Positions 15,570 through 23,936 of a stretch of 41,109 nt of DNA are shown piece after piece (the first letter of the stretch is position 1; each line of letters starts with the position of its first letter). The stretch covers positions 1-41,109 of the forward strand of contig CAKOVS010000013.1 of assembly GCA_934122085.1 (NCBI GenBank). The letters run 5' to 3'. Made by a program: the position numbers and the translations under genes. The stretch is from an uncultured Clostridia bacterium (lineage in GTDB: Bacteria; Bacillota; Clostridia; TANB77; CAG-508). The notes beneath the pieces are model-generated. The model saw nothing but the letters and a program-made list of their open reading frames with translations. It ran no database searches and was not told where the DNA came from.

Positions 15570-17102
15570 TTATTTTTCTAAAATACTTTCTCCAGTCATT
15601 TCTTCTGGCTTTTCAATTCCTAATATTTCTAACATTGTTGGGGCTAAATCTGCCAATTTTCCAGATTTTACTTTTAATGTTTCATCATTTGTTACAAGTA
15701 TTAATGGAACTGGATTTGTTGTATGTGCAGTATGTGGTTCACCTGTTTTATAGTCAATCATTTGCTCACAATTTCCATGATCTGCAGTTATTAAAATTGT
15801 TCCATTATGTGCTAGCATTGCATCTACAACTTTTTGAACACATTCATCTATTGTTTCTACAGCTTTTATTGCTGCTGGTAAACTTCCTGTGTGTCCAACC
15901 ATATCTGGATTTGCAAAGTTTAATATAATTGCATTATATTTATCTTCATTTATTGCTTCTACAACTTTTTCTGTTACTATTGGTGCGCTCATTTCTGGTT
16001 GTAAATCATATGTTGCTACTTTTGGTGATGGTACTAATATTCTATCTTCACCAGGATATTGTTTTTCTTCTCCTCCATTAAAGAAGAATGTAACATGTGC
16101 ATATTTTTCTGTTTCTGCAATTCTTAATTGTTTTAATCCATTTTTGCTTACAACTTCTCCAAATGTGTTTACTAATGGCTCTTTTTTGAAGGCTATTTTT
16201 ACATTTGGCATTGTTTCATCATAATTTGTGAAACATACAAAATATGTGTTGATTTTTTCTGTTTCAAATCCATCAAATTCTGGATCTACAATTGCTCTTG
16301 TTATCTCTCTTGCTCTATCTGGTCTAAAGTTAAAGAAAATTACAGAGTCATTTTCACCAATTGTTGCAATTGGTGTATCATTATTAACTATTACAGTTGG
16401 TTCAACAAATTCGTCAAATACTTCTTTTTGATAAGAATCTTCTATTGCTATTGTTGCAGATGTTGCTTTATTTCCTTCTCCTCTTACTAATGCATCATAA
16501 CATTTTTTTACTCTATCCCATCTCTTATCTCTATCCATAGCATAATATCTTCCTGATATACTTGCTATTTTTCCAACTTTCTTTTCTTTCATTTTTTCTT
16601 CAAGTTGTGTTATATATCCTTCTGCTGATGCTGGTGGTGTATCTCTTCCATCTAAAAAGCAGTGTACATATACATCTTCAAAATCTCTTCTTTTTGCCAT
16701 TTCAAGTAGTCCATATAAATGTCTAATATGACTATGAACTCCACCATCTGATAATAATCCTAATATGTGTAATTTTGAATTGTGTTTTTTACAATTTTCA
16801 ATTGCTTCTATGAATTCAGGAATTGCAAAAAAGTCTCCATCTTCTATTGATTTTGTTATTTTGGTTAGCTCTTGATATACAATTCTTCCTGCTCCAATAT
16901 TTGTGTGTCCTACTTCAGAATTTCCCATTTGTCCATCTGGTAGTCCTACTTTTAATCCACTTGTATACATTATTGTATTTTGGTATTTTTTCATTAGTTT
17001 GTCTATATTAGGTGTTTTTGCAAGTTTTACAGCATTACCATCTGTTTTTTCGTTTATTCCAAAACCATCTAATATCATTAGCATTACTGGTCCTTTTTCC
17101 AT
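15570..17102 (-). CDS. gpmI: 2,3-bisphosphoglycerate-independent phosphoglycerate mutase
   Basis: Interconverts 3- and 2-phosphoglycerate using two Mn ions and a phosphoserine intermediate. Visible landmarks are MLMILDGFG at the N-terminus, the catalytic serine in NSEVGHTNIGAGR, HLLGLLSDGGVHSH-type metal and substrate residues, DRDKRWDR, and the C-terminal metal site ITADHGNCEQM with HTAHT. The reading frame is open further upstream, but AAAGGG nine bases before the ATG at 17102 favours that start, giving 510 residues, the usual family length. It lies 53 bases after tpiA and 61 bases before the YezG-like gene. A small TAGCG/CGCTA stem lies in the following gap, without a T-run. Confidence 0.97.
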   Translation of the reverse strand: MEKGPVMLMILDGFGINEKTDGNAVKLAKTPNIDKLMKKYQNTIMYTSGLKVGLPDGQMGNSEVGHTNIGAGRIVYQELTKITKSIEDGDFFAIPEFIEAIENCKKHNSKLHILGLLSDGGVHSHIRHLYGLLEMAKRRDFEDVYVHCFLDGRDTPPASAEGYITQLEEKMKEKKVGKIASISGRYYAMDRDKRWDRVKKCYDALVRGEGNKATSATIAIEDSYQKEVFDEFVEPTVIVNNDTPIATIGENDSVIFFNFRPDRAREITRAIVDPEFDGFETEKINTYFVCFTNYDETMPNVKIAFKKEPLVNTFGEVVSKNGLKQLRIAETEKYAHVTFFFNGGEEKQYPGEDRILVPSPKVATYDLQPEMSAPIVTEKVVEAINEDKYNAIILNFANPDMVGHTGSLPAAIKAVETIDECVQKVVDAMLAHNGTILITADHGNCEQMIDYKTGEPHTAHTTNPVPLILVTNDETLKVKSGKLADLAPTMLEILGIEKPEEMTGESILEK

Positions 17103-17155
17103 TATTTTCATCCCTTTCCAATTCAAATAACAATAGTTGTATTGTTTTGAACCAA

Positions 17156-17908
17156 TTATCTATCATAATTTACAATTTTAGCGAATTCTTCAGATTTTAA
17201 ACTTGCTCCTCCTACAAGGCCTCCGTCTATATCTGACATCTCAAATAATTCTTTTGCATTTGATGATTTTACGCTTCCGCCATATTGTATTATAACTCCA
17301 TTTGCCTCATTTTGTCCATATATTTCTGCTATTTTTTTTCTTATTTCCATTATTGTATTGTTTGCATCTTCTTTTGTTGCTGTTTTTCCTGTTCCTATTG
17401 CCCATATTGGTTCATATGCTACAATAATTTTTACTAAATCTTCTGCTGGTACACCTTCTAAGGCTTTTTCTATTTGACTTGTAACTATTGCTTCTGTTTG
17501 ACCTGATTCTCTTTGCTCAAGAGTTTCACCAACACATATTATTGGTTTTAGTCCAACTGCTAATGCTGATTTTACTTTTTTATTTACAGTTTCATCTGTT
17601 TCTGCAAAATATTGTCTTCTTTCTGAATGTCCTATTATTACATATTCTACTCCTATAGATTTTAACATTTGTGCAGATACTTCTCCTGTATATGCTCCTT
17701 TTTCTTCCCAATGCATATTTTGGGCACCTATTTTTATATTTGTTCCTTGTACATTTAGTAATGAATAAAATAAATCTGTATATGGCACACATAAAATAAC
17801 TTCATTTTTTGTGTCACTTACAAGTGGTGTTAATTCTTCAATAAAATTAATAGCTTCATTTGGAAGCATATTCATTTTCCAATTTCCTGCAATTACTTTT
17901 CTTCTCAT
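17156..17908 (-). CDS. tpiA: Triosephosphate isomerase
   Basis: Interconverts dihydroxyacetone phosphate and glyceraldehyde 3-phosphate; 250 residues, normal length. Active-site residues are present: K in AGNWKMN near residue 11, H in IIGHSERRQYF near 95, and the glutamate in VAYEPIWAIGTGKTA near 165, with the phosphate-binding IQYGGSVK and GGLVGGASL. The gap from the upstream kinase-like gene is 36 bases, and the gene continues the gap-pgk-tpi-gpm-eno order typical of Firmicutes. Confidence 0.98.
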   Translation of the reverse strand: MRRKVIAGNWKMNMLPNEAINFIEELTPLVSDTKNEVILCVPYTDLFYSLLNVQGTNIKIGAQNMHWEEKGAYTGEVSAQMLKSIGVEYVIIGHSERRQYFAETDETVNKKVKSALAVGLKPIICVGETLEQRESGQTEAIVTSQIEKALEGVPAEDLVKIIVAYEPIWAIGTGKTATKEDANNTIMEIRKKIAEIYGQNEANGVIIQYGGSVKSSNAKELFEMSDIDGGLVGGASLKSEEFAKIVNYDR

Positions 17909-17944
17909 AAAAAATCCAATTCCTTTCTATAATTTAGAGAACTT

Positions 17945-18535
17945 CTAGACATTTATAATTTTCGAATTATAATCATCATCATTACTTTTTAGTCTCTCTT
18001 TTATTATATTAATCAAGTTTTTCTTTGCTTCATCAGTGTAGTCATTTACAAATTCACAATCAAATTGTTTTTGTAATTCTTTATTTGCAGAATATTCTTT
18101 TATATGTTCATCTATTTCTTGCAATCTTTTTTTTATAACTTCACTTGGAAGCTCCCTATTTTTCAATTCAATCTTTGCTCTTTCTATATCTTTTGGTATT
18201 ATATATATTGAAAATATATTTGGTGTATGTTTTTTTATTTCATATATAGTATTATAATGTACTTCTGTTACTTGATTTTCGCTTGATTCTAGTTTTTCTT
18301 TTCTATATCCATATTTTGCTCCAAGAAATTCAAAATCAACTACAACTTCTTTATTTTTCACTAGTTTTTCGAATTCTTCTTCACTTACAAATTCTTTATC
18401 AATACCATTAACTTCATTTTTTCTTTTATTTCTTGTTGTAACAATTGCTAAATTTTTAAAATTAAGTTCTTTTGATATCGCATCTTTAAAAAAAGATTTG
18501 CCAGTTCCTGTTATTCCTGATAATGTTACTATCAT
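17945..18535 (-). CDS. Guanylate-kinase-like P-loop protein
   Basis: A 196-residue nucleoside/nucleotide kinase-like protein. The P-loop is GITGTGKS at residues 7-14. The following TTRNKRKNEVNGIDKEFVSEEEF resembles the TTR-x-x-R-x-x-E-x-x-G-x-D-Y substrate-binding segment of guanylate kinase, which suggests GMP or a related substrate, but the overall sequence is divergent and it is probably not the housekeeping gmk. It begins two bases after the NUDIX gene and precedes tpiA, so it is cotranscribed with the glycolytic genes. Its role there is unknown; nucleotide sanitation together with the NUDIX neighbour is one possibility. Confidence 0.7.
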   Translation of the reverse strand: MIVTLSGITGTGKSFFKDAISKELNFKNLAIVTTRNKRKNEVNGIDKEFVSEEEFEKLVKNKEVVVDFEFLGAKYGYRKEKLESSENQVTEVHYNTIYEIKKHTPNIFSIYIIPKDIERAKIELKNRELPSEVIKKRLQEIDEHIKEYSANKELQKQFDCEFVNDYTDEAKKNLINIIKERLKSNDDDYNSKIINV

Positions 18536-18537
18536 AA

Positions 18538-19134
18538 TTATTCCTCTCTTTGAGTATTTCCTTTGCTTTGGCTATAATAAATATTTCTAACTTTCTCAAA
18601 TATATCACTATAATCAAAATTCTTAGGGAATTTTGTTCTTCCACACTTTAATAATTGAAATGTTTCTTCTAATGGTAACCAAACATATTTGTCTATTTCT
18701 TCTTTTTGAATTTCAATTTTTGATGAATTTCTTTTTAAGCAATAAAATGTTATAAAGAAATTTTTTATTTTTTTATAACTCTCAAAGCCAAGAGGAACAC
18801 CTTGTTGTGTAACTTTTACAACATTCATTGATTCCTCTAGATTTATTCCAAGTTCTTCTTTTAATTCTCTTACCATAGCTTGAGTTTCTGTTTCATCATT
18901 ATCTAAATGTCCTGAGCATAAATCATTTTTTCCAGGTGTAAGTCCTTTATTGGCTCTTACTTCTATAAGAACTTCTCCTTTTTCATTTATAACAAAACAT
19001 GTAACTCCTTTTAGCCAATCACTTTCATCTAAGTTTTTTTCATCTGTTTTATCTATTGTTCTTTTATATTTTCCGTCTTTGTCATATACTCTATATTGTG
19101 TTCCTAATACTCTAGGATTCCTTAGATTTTCCAT
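18538..19134 (-). CDS. NUDIX hydrolase (Idi/YfcD-like)
   Basis: A 198-residue NUDIX-fold protein. The complete NUDIX box is present near residues 75-97, starting GHLDNDE and ending RELKEELGI, which fits G-x5-E-x7-RE-U-x-EE-x-G-U. The N-terminal GTQYRVYDKDGK and DWLKGVTCFVINEKGEVLIEVR and the CSGHL segment resemble the isopentenyl-diphosphate-isomerase-like/YfcD subgroup; a true isomerase cannot be claimed. Substrate unknown. It lies 40 bases after pgk and two bases before the guanylate-kinase-like gene, a conserved-looking pair inserted between pgk and tpiA. Confidence 0.85.
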   Translation of the reverse strand: MENLRNPRVLGTQYRVYDKDGKYKRTIDKTDEKNLDESDWLKGVTCFVINEKGEVLIEVRANKGLTPGKNDLCSGHLDNDETETQAMVRELKEELGINLEESMNVVKVTQQGVPLGFESYKKIKNFFITFYCLKRNSSKIEIQKEEIDKYVWLPLEETFQLLKCGRTKFPKNFDYSDIFEKVRNIYYSQSKGNTQREE

Positions 19135-19174
19135 TTTGCCTATACTGCCTTTCTCTCCTCAAACTATTTATTTT

Positions 19175-20359
19175 CTATTTGTCTAATAAACATTCTATTC
19201 CTGGTAATTTTTTACCTTCTATAAATTCTAATGATGCTCCTCCACCTGTTGAAACATGTGTCATTTTATCTGCAACACCTGCTTTTTGAATTGCTGCAGC
19301 TGTATCACCACCACCAATTATTGTTGTTGCATCTAATTCTGCTAATACTTGTGCTAATTTGTTTGTTCCTTCAGCAAATGCTTCAAATTCTGCTACACCT
19401 ACTGTTCCATTCCATATTACTGTTTTGGCTTTTCTTAATTCTTCAGCATATAATTCAATTGTTTTTGGTCCAATGTCTAATCCTTCCCATCCATCTGGTA
19501 TTGATTCTCTATCTGCATACATTGTTTCAGTATTTGCTGAAAATTCTTTTCCTAATTTGTTGTCTATTGGTAGTAACATTTTTACACCTTTTTCTTCAGC
19601 TTTTTTCATTAATTCTTTTGCTAAGTCTAATTTATCATCTTCGCAAATTGAATTTCCTATTTTATATCCTAATGCTTTATAGAATGTATAAGCCATTCCT
19701 CCACCAATTAATAATACATTTACTTTTTCTAATAAACTATCTATTACACCTATTTTATCAGATACTTTAGATCCTCCTAATATTGATACAAATGGTCTTT
19801 CTGGATTTTGTAATGCTTCTCCTAAGAATTTTAATTCTTTTTCTATTAGAAATCCTGAAACAGCTGGTAAATAATGTGCTACACCTTCTGTTGAAGCATG
19901 TGCTCTATGTGCTGTTCCAAATGCATCATTTACAAATATTTCTCCGAAACTTGCTAATTTTTTTGCAAATTCTGGATCATTATCTGTTTCTTCTTTATGA
20001 AATCTAACATTTTCAAGTAACATTACTTGTCCTGGTTGTAAATTTTCAGCTAATTTATGTGCACTTTCTCCAACAACATCTTCAGCCATTAATACTTCTT
20101 GTCCTAATTGTTTTGAAAGTTCTTTTGCAACTGGTGCAAGTGAAAATTCTTTTTTAAATTCTCCCTTTGGTCTTCCTAAATGTGAAGATAATACTATTTT
20201 ACATCCTTGATCTATTAAATATTTTATTGTTGGTAATGCTGAAACAATTCTTCTGTTATCTGTTATATTTTGATTTTCGTCCATAGGTACGTTAAAATCA
20301 CATCTAACAAATACTCTTTTTCCTTTTAAATCAATATCTTTTATTGTTTTTTTACTCAT
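19175..20359 (-). CDS. pgk: Phosphoglycerate kinase
   Basis: Transfers phosphate from 1,3-bisphosphoglycerate to ADP; 394 residues, normal length. Landmarks are KRVFVRCDFNVPM, SSHLGRPKG, LLENVRFHKEE, VNDAFGTAHRAHAST, the ADP-binding GGSKVSDKI and the C-terminal GGGDTAAA and STGGGASLEFIEG. The start is supported by AGAAAGG upstream of the ATG at 20359. It is separated from gap by 112 bases containing a terminator-like hairpin and a second perfect inverted repeat, so its expression is probably partly uncoupled from gap. Confidence 0.98.
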   Translation of the reverse strand: MSKKTIKDIDLKGKRVFVRCDFNVPMDENQNITDNRRIVSALPTIKYLIDQGCKIVLSSHLGRPKGEFKKEFSLAPVAKELSKQLGQEVLMAEDVVGESAHKLAENLQPGQVMLLENVRFHKEETDNDPEFAKKLASFGEIFVNDAFGTAHRAHASTEGVAHYLPAVSGFLIEKELKFLGEALQNPERPFVSILGGSKVSDKIGVIDSLLEKVNVLLIGGGMAYTFYKALGYKIGNSICEDDKLDLAKELMKKAEEKGVKMLLPIDNKLGKEFSANTETMYADRESIPDGWEGLDIGPKTIELYAEELRKAKTVIWNGTVGVAEFEAFAEGTNKLAQVLAELDATTIIGGGDTAAAIQKAGVADKMTHVSTGGGASLEFIEGKKLPGIECLLDK

Positions 20360-20385
20360 AATAAGTTTTTCCTTTCTTATATAAA

Positions 20386-20413
20386 AATAATTAAAATATA
20401 TTTTTTAATTATT
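20386..20413. promoter_or_regulatory. 11-bp inverted repeat in the gap-pgk gap
   Basis: Arms AATAATTAAAA (20386-20396) and its exact complement (20403-20413) with a six-base loop. It lies between the gap terminator and the pgk ribosome binding site, so any read-through transcript would carry it as a hairpin near the 5' end of the pgk message. Confidence 0.6.
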
Positions 20414-20420
20414 TCACTTC

Positions 20421-20459
20421 AAAAAGGTTAGAGGTTAGACAAGCTCTAACACCCTAACC
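20421..20459 (-). terminator. Terminator or attenuator after gap
   Basis: On the minus strand a stem of about 14 bp built from two copies of a TTAG-type repeat (outer GGTTAG/CTAACC, inner GTTAGA/TCTAAC, loop GCTTG) is followed by TTTTT. It lies 12 bases after the gap stop codon and upstream of pgk, so it would lower pgk expression relative to gap. Confidence 0.75.
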
Positions 20460-20471
20460 CAAGTTGAATTA

Positions 20472-21482
20472 TTATTTATGATCTACTGTTGACATATAGC
20501 AAGCTAAATCAACTAACTTGTTTGAATATCCCCATTCATTATCATACCATGCAACTAATTTAACAAATGTATCTGTTAACATGATTCCTGCTGTTGCATC
20601 AAATATTGATGTATGCATATCACTTAAGAAATCTGAAGATACAACTGGTTCGTCTGTATATTCAACAATTCCTTTTAATTCGTTTTCAGATGCTCTTTTT
20701 ACTGCTGCACATATTTCTTCATATGTTGTTGGTCTTTCTAGATTACATGTTAAGTCAACAACTGAAACATCAACTGTTGGTACTCTGAATGACATACCTG
20801 TTAATTTTCCATTTAATGATGGTATAACTTTTCCTACTGCTTTTGCAGCTCCTGTTGATGATGGAATAATGTTTGCAGATGCAGCACGTCCACCTCTCCA
20901 ATCTTTCTTTGAAGCTCCATCAACTGTTTTTTGTGTTGCTGTTGTTGAGTGAACTGTTGTCATTAATCCTTCTTTGATTCCAAAGTTATCATTTATTATT
21001 TTGGCTAAAGGTGCTAAACAGTTTGTTGTACAAGATGCATTTGATACAATGTTCATGTCTGAACTATATGTTTCATTATTTACTCCCATTACAAACATTG
21101 GAGCATCTTTTGATGGTGCACTTATAAGAACTTTTTTAGCTCCTGCATCTAAGTGTGCTTGTGCTTTTTCCATTGTTGTGAATACACCAGAACATTCTAA
21201 TACATATTCAACTCCAAGTTCTCCCCAAGGAATATTCTTTGGGTCCATTTCATTATATACTTTTATTACTCTTCCATTTACTACTAAGTTTCCGTCTTTT
21301 TCTTCAACTGTTCCGTTAAATCTTCCATGTACAGTGTCAAATTTTGTCATATATGCCATGTAATCAGCTGCTACAAATGGATCGTTTACTGCTACAACTT
21401 CAACCTCCTCTTTACCTAGTGCTGCTTGGAATGCTAGTTTTCCTATTCTTCCAAATCCGTTAATTCCTACTTTTACTGACAT
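20472..21482 (-). CDS. gap: Glyceraldehyde-3-phosphate dehydrogenase
   Basis: NAD-dependent oxidation of glyceraldehyde 3-phosphate to 1,3-bisphosphoglycerate; 336 residues, normal length. The N-terminal NAD-binding GINGFGRIGKLAF, the catalytic cysteine in SNASCTTNCLAP, the general-base histidine region TVHSTTATQ and the C-terminal WYDNEWGYSNKLVDL are all intact. A strong GGAGG precedes the ATG at 21482. It is first in the glycolytic cluster, with its own promoter at 21557-21585 overlapped by an inverted repeat. No cggR-type central glycolytic repressor gene lies upstream. Confidence 0.98.
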   Translation of the reverse strand: MSVKVGINGFGRIGKLAFQAALGKEEVEVVAVNDPFVAADYMAYMTKFDTVHGRFNGTVEEKDGNLVVNGRVIKVYNEMDPKNIPWGELGVEYVLECSGVFTTMEKAQAHLDAGAKKVLISAPSKDAPMFVMGVNNETYSSDMNIVSNASCTTNCLAPLAKIINDNFGIKEGLMTTVHSTTATQKTVDGASKKDWRGGRAASANIIPSSTGAAKAVGKVIPSLNGKLTGMSFRVPTVDVSVVDLTCNLERPTTYEEICAAVKRASENELKGIVEYTDEPVVSSDFLSDMHTSIFDATAGIMLTDTFVKLVAWYDNEWGYSNKLVDLACYMSTVDHK

Positions 21483-21499
21483 AAAATTTCCTCCTTTTT

Positions 21500-21521
21500 G
21501 AAATTAGTTTCTTCTAATTTC
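21500..21521. promoter_or_regulatory. Leader hairpin before the gap ribosome binding site
   Basis: Arms GAAATTAG (21500-21507) and CTAATTTC (21514-21521) with a six-base loop, directly followed on the minus strand by AAAAAGGAGG. Probably a 5' mRNA stabilising hairpin; no regulator is known. Confidence 0.5.
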
Positions 21522-21556
21522 ATTTTTATCTATTATTTACCTTTTTAGGCATTTTT

Positions 21557-21585
21557 ATTCTATAACAAATGATAATACTTTTCAA
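21557..21585 (-). promoter_or_regulatory. SigA promoter of gap
   Basis: Minus strand TTGAAA (21580-21585), 17-base spacer, TAGAAT (21557-21562). The -35 lies inside the inverted repeat at 21572-21592. Confidence 0.6.
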
Positions 21586-21592
21586 GTATTAT
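21572..21592. promoter_or_regulatory. Candidate operator over the gap -35
   Basis: Perfect 9-bp inverted repeat ATAATACTT (21572-21580), TTC, AAGTATTAT (21584-21592), covering the -35 hexamer of the gap promoter. It does not match a known glycolytic repressor site that I recognise. Confidence 0.45.
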
Positions 21593-21629
21593 TTGAAAAT
21601 TATTTATATTTTTCTCCTCTTATAATTCT

Positions 21630-22574
21630 TTATTTATAGTTTAAAATTTTTTCTATAATTTCTACATCTTCAATTTTATTTATTCCAAAACACTTTTTTC
21701 CTAAATCTTTTATTGATGCTCCTAAATGATACATTTCTTCATTGTCTATAATTATAAATCTATCATGAAATTTATTAGTCTTTGCAACCTTTAATATTGG
21801 GTATTCTTTATTAAATTTTTGAATATCAATTTGTTGGATATTACTTTTATCTGAAGTCAGTATTACTACTTCTACATTATTGTTTTTCTTAGTAAGCATT
21901 TTTAAAACACTGTCATCTATATAATTATCTATTATTAAAATCTTTTTATTTGCTTTTTTTATAATGTCGATTATCAAACTATATGCATCATATATTTGAC
22001 CTTCAAAAAATATTTTTTGTTTTATATTTTCTTCTACTTGAAGTTGATTAAAGACTTCATTAAATTTTTTATCATGTTCTAATAATTTGTATTCTATGTT
22101 AGTTAATCTTTCAAATATTTGTCCATTTTGTATTAGAAATTTTCTCATTTCTACAAAAGCATTCATAATATTTATACTTACTTGAACAGCTATATCATTC
22201 TTTAATAAACCTGATAACATTGCTATTCCTTGTTCAGTAAATGCATATGGCAAATATTTTTTTCCTCTATGTTTTATATTTTCACTTTTGGAACTAGTCG
22301 CAAATTGCGACCAGTTATTTTCACTTTTAAAATTCAAAACTTCATTTGACATTTTTATATTTTCAATTTCTTCTGTCGTTAATTGAAAGCAAAAATTTTC
22401 TGGAAATCTTTCTTTATTTCTCTTTACTGCTTCATTTATTCTCTTAGTTTGATAATGATATAACATTGCTACATCACTATCTAGCATAACTTGTTTTCCT
22501 CTTATTGTATATATTAAATTTTTTATTTCTTCATTAGATATATCATCTTTAATGATTAAATTTTCATTTTCCAT
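21630..22574 (-). CDS. ORF6N-domain protein with phospholipase-D-like C-terminus
   Basis: A 314-residue two-domain protein. Residues about 10-120 match the ORF6N DNA-binding domain found in phage antirepressors and related bacterial proteins (IRGKQVMLDSDVAMLY, then RFPENFCFQLT and the LPYAFTEQGIAMLSGLL segment). The C-terminal third carries IDNYIDDSVLKMLT and KFHDRFIIIDNEEMYHLGAS, a degenerate phospholipase-D-like HxD motif without the classical lysine. The frame is open to 22631, but AAAGGATG before the ATG at 22574 and the promoter position require the shorter start. It is monocistronic between gap and sigK. Role unknown; phage-derived regulator or defence effector are both possible. Confidence 0.8.
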   Translation of the reverse strand: MENENLIIKDDISNEEIKNLIYTIRGKQVMLDSDVAMLYHYQTKRINEAVKRNKERFPENFCFQLTTEEIENIKMSNEVLNFKSENNWSQFATSSKSENIKHRGKKYLPYAFTEQGIAMLSGLLKNDIAVQVSINIMNAFVEMRKFLIQNGQIFERLTNIEYKLLEHDKKFNEVFNQLQVEENIKQKIFFEGQIYDAYSLIIDIIKKANKKILIIDNYIDDSVLKMLTKKNNNVEVVILTSDKSNIQQIDIQKFNKEYPILKVAKTNKFHDRFIIIDNEEMYHLGASIKDLGKKCFGINKIEDVEIIEKILNYK

Positions 22575-22602
22575 AAATTCACATCCTTTTATGATTGTGT
22601 AT

Positions 22603-22631
22603 ATTTTAAAACATTTGTTTGCATTTGTCAA
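22603..22631 (-). promoter_or_regulatory. Consensus SigA promoter of the ORF6N gene
   Basis: Minus strand TTGACA (22626-22631), 17-base spacer, TAAAAT (22603-22608), about 30 bases upstream of the chosen start codon. Confidence 0.75.
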
Positions 22632-22687
22632 GCGTTTTTTTGTTATTTATATATTTTTTTAGTCCATGCACTTTTATTTTTTTCTAA

Positions 22688-22705
22688 CATATAATTTGTT
22701 ATATG
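22688..22705. promoter_or_regulatory. Inverted repeat with SigE-like -10 before sigK
   Basis: Perfect 7-bp inverted repeat CATATAA-TTTG-TTATATG about 30 bases before the sigK start. Its left part reads CATATAAT, close to the SigE -10 (CATACA-T type), which would fit the expected mother-cell control of sigK. The -35 match is weak. Confidence 0.35.
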
Positions 22706-22735
22706 AGTTCTTAATAAAATTATATGGAGGTTTTT

Positions 22736-23437
22736 ATGTTTTCCGCATTGTGTATAAGTGGTTTTTTTCACTTTTTACAGACTGCAGTTTTTGCAGTTGG
22801 ATACATTTCAGGAACTTCCCTTTTTCCAGAACCTCTAAGTTCTGAAGAAGAGCGAATTTATCTTGAAAAACTAAGTACAGGAGATGAAGATGCACGTAAT
22901 ATTTTAATTGAAAGGAATTTAAGACTTGTTGCACATGTTTGTAAAAAATACAGCAATTCAAATGTGGACCAAGATGACTTAATTTCTATTGGTACAATTG
23001 GTCTTATCAAAGGAATTAATAGTTTTAAACCTGAAAAAGGTGCTAGACTTTCTACATATGTTTCTAGATGTATAGATAATGAAATCCTTATGCATTTTAG
23101 AGCAACCAAAAAGCAAAATGCTGAAGTATTTCTTGATGAACCAATCGGAAAAGATAAAGATGATAATGTTATTACATTACAAGAAATTTTAGAAAATGAT
23201 GACAGAAGTGTTGAAGAATCTGTTGATTTAAAAATGAAGGTTAAACTTTTATATGAAAAAATGAAATCTATTTTAAAAGGAAGAGAACGTACAATTTTGG
23301 AACTTCGTTTTGGGCTTGATGGTCATAAACCTAAAACACAAATTGAAATTGCTAAAGAAATGGGAATTTCTCGTTCTTATGTATCAAGAATTGAAACTAA
23401 GGCTATTAGCAAACTTTCTAAAGAAATTAAAGAATAA
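22736..23437 (+). CDS. sigK: RNA polymerase sigma-K factor (late mother-cell sporulation)
   Basis: A sigma-70 family factor of 233 residues. An N-terminal hydrophobic pro-sequence region (about 1-20) precedes FPEPLSSEEER, region 2 with NILIERNLRLVAHVCKKY and DLISIGTIGLIKGINSFKPEKGARLSTYVSRCIDNEILMHFR, and region 4 with a C-terminal helix-turn-helix (QIEIAKEMGISRSYVSRIE). These match sigma-K. An in-frame ATG at 22724 overlaps the ribosome binding site, so GGAGG followed five bases later by the ATG at 22736 sets the start. The gene is uninterrupted, with no skin element. Its presence is the main evidence that the organism sporulates. Confidence 0.93.
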   Translation: MFSALCISGFFHFLQTAVFAVGYISGTSLFPEPLSSEEERIYLEKLSTGDEDARNILIERNLRLVAHVCKKYSNSNVDQDDLISIGTIGLIKGINSFKPEKGARLSTYVSRCIDNEILMHFRATKKQNAEVFLDEPIGKDKDDNVITLQEILENDDRSVEESVDLKMKVKLLYEKMKSILKGRERTILELRFGLDGHKPKTQIEIAKEMGISRSYVSRIETKAISKLSKEIKE

Positions 23438-23501
23438 TTTGTATAATATTCCATTTCTTTGCTAACAATAATAAAAATAGCTATTAATGGGAGGTTTTAT
23501 A

Positions 23502-23936
23502 ATGGATATTAATAAAAAAGTTTTAAATGAAGTTAGTAAAGGTGCAAAAATGGGAATGGATGCGATAAAATTTGTTTCTGATAAAGTTTCTGATAGTAGA
23601 TTTCAAAGAGTTTTAAATGTTGAATATCTTAAATATAAAGAAATTTTTAATCGTGTTGGGAATATTTATCATAATTATGATTTAACAGATGATCCTCAAG
23701 AAACAAATATAATGAATAAGGCTATGACTTGGTATGGAATTCAAATGAATACAATGACTGATAAAAGTAATTCTAATATTTCTGAATTATTGTTACAAGG
23801 TACTAATATGGGAATTATTGAAGGTCGCAGATTGTTAAATAATAATCCTAGTGTTGATAAAAATGTTAGACAAATTTTAGATGATTTTGTTGTTATGCAA
23901 GAAGATAGTGTTGAGACATTAAAGAAATATTTATAA
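23502..23936 (+). CDS. Small helical protein of unknown function
   Basis: A 144-residue protein, predicted almost all-helical, without signal peptide or membrane segment. I do not recognise the family. Conspicuous segments are NEVSKGAKMGMDAIKFVSDKV, MNKAMTWYGIQMNT and LLLQGTNMGIIEGRRLLN. GGGAGG seven bases before the ATG at 23502 fixes the start (an upstream ATG at 23487 overlaps it). It follows sigK by about 60 bases on the same strand, which may hint at a sporulation role, and ends at a bidirectional terminator shared with pfkA. Confidence 0.75.
   Translation: MDINKKVLNEVSKGAKMGMDAIKFVSDKVSDSRFQRVLNVEYLKYKEIFNRVGNIYHNYDLTDDPQETNIMNKAMTWYGIQMNTMTDKSNSNISELLLQGTNMGIIEGRRLLNNNPSVDKNVRQILDDFVVMQEDSVETLKKYL

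Noticed and set aside
19231..19770. Long plus-strand Leu/His-rich frame opposite pgk
   Set aside because: Antisense shadow of pgk codon bias; hydrophobic low-complexity sequence without a start signal.
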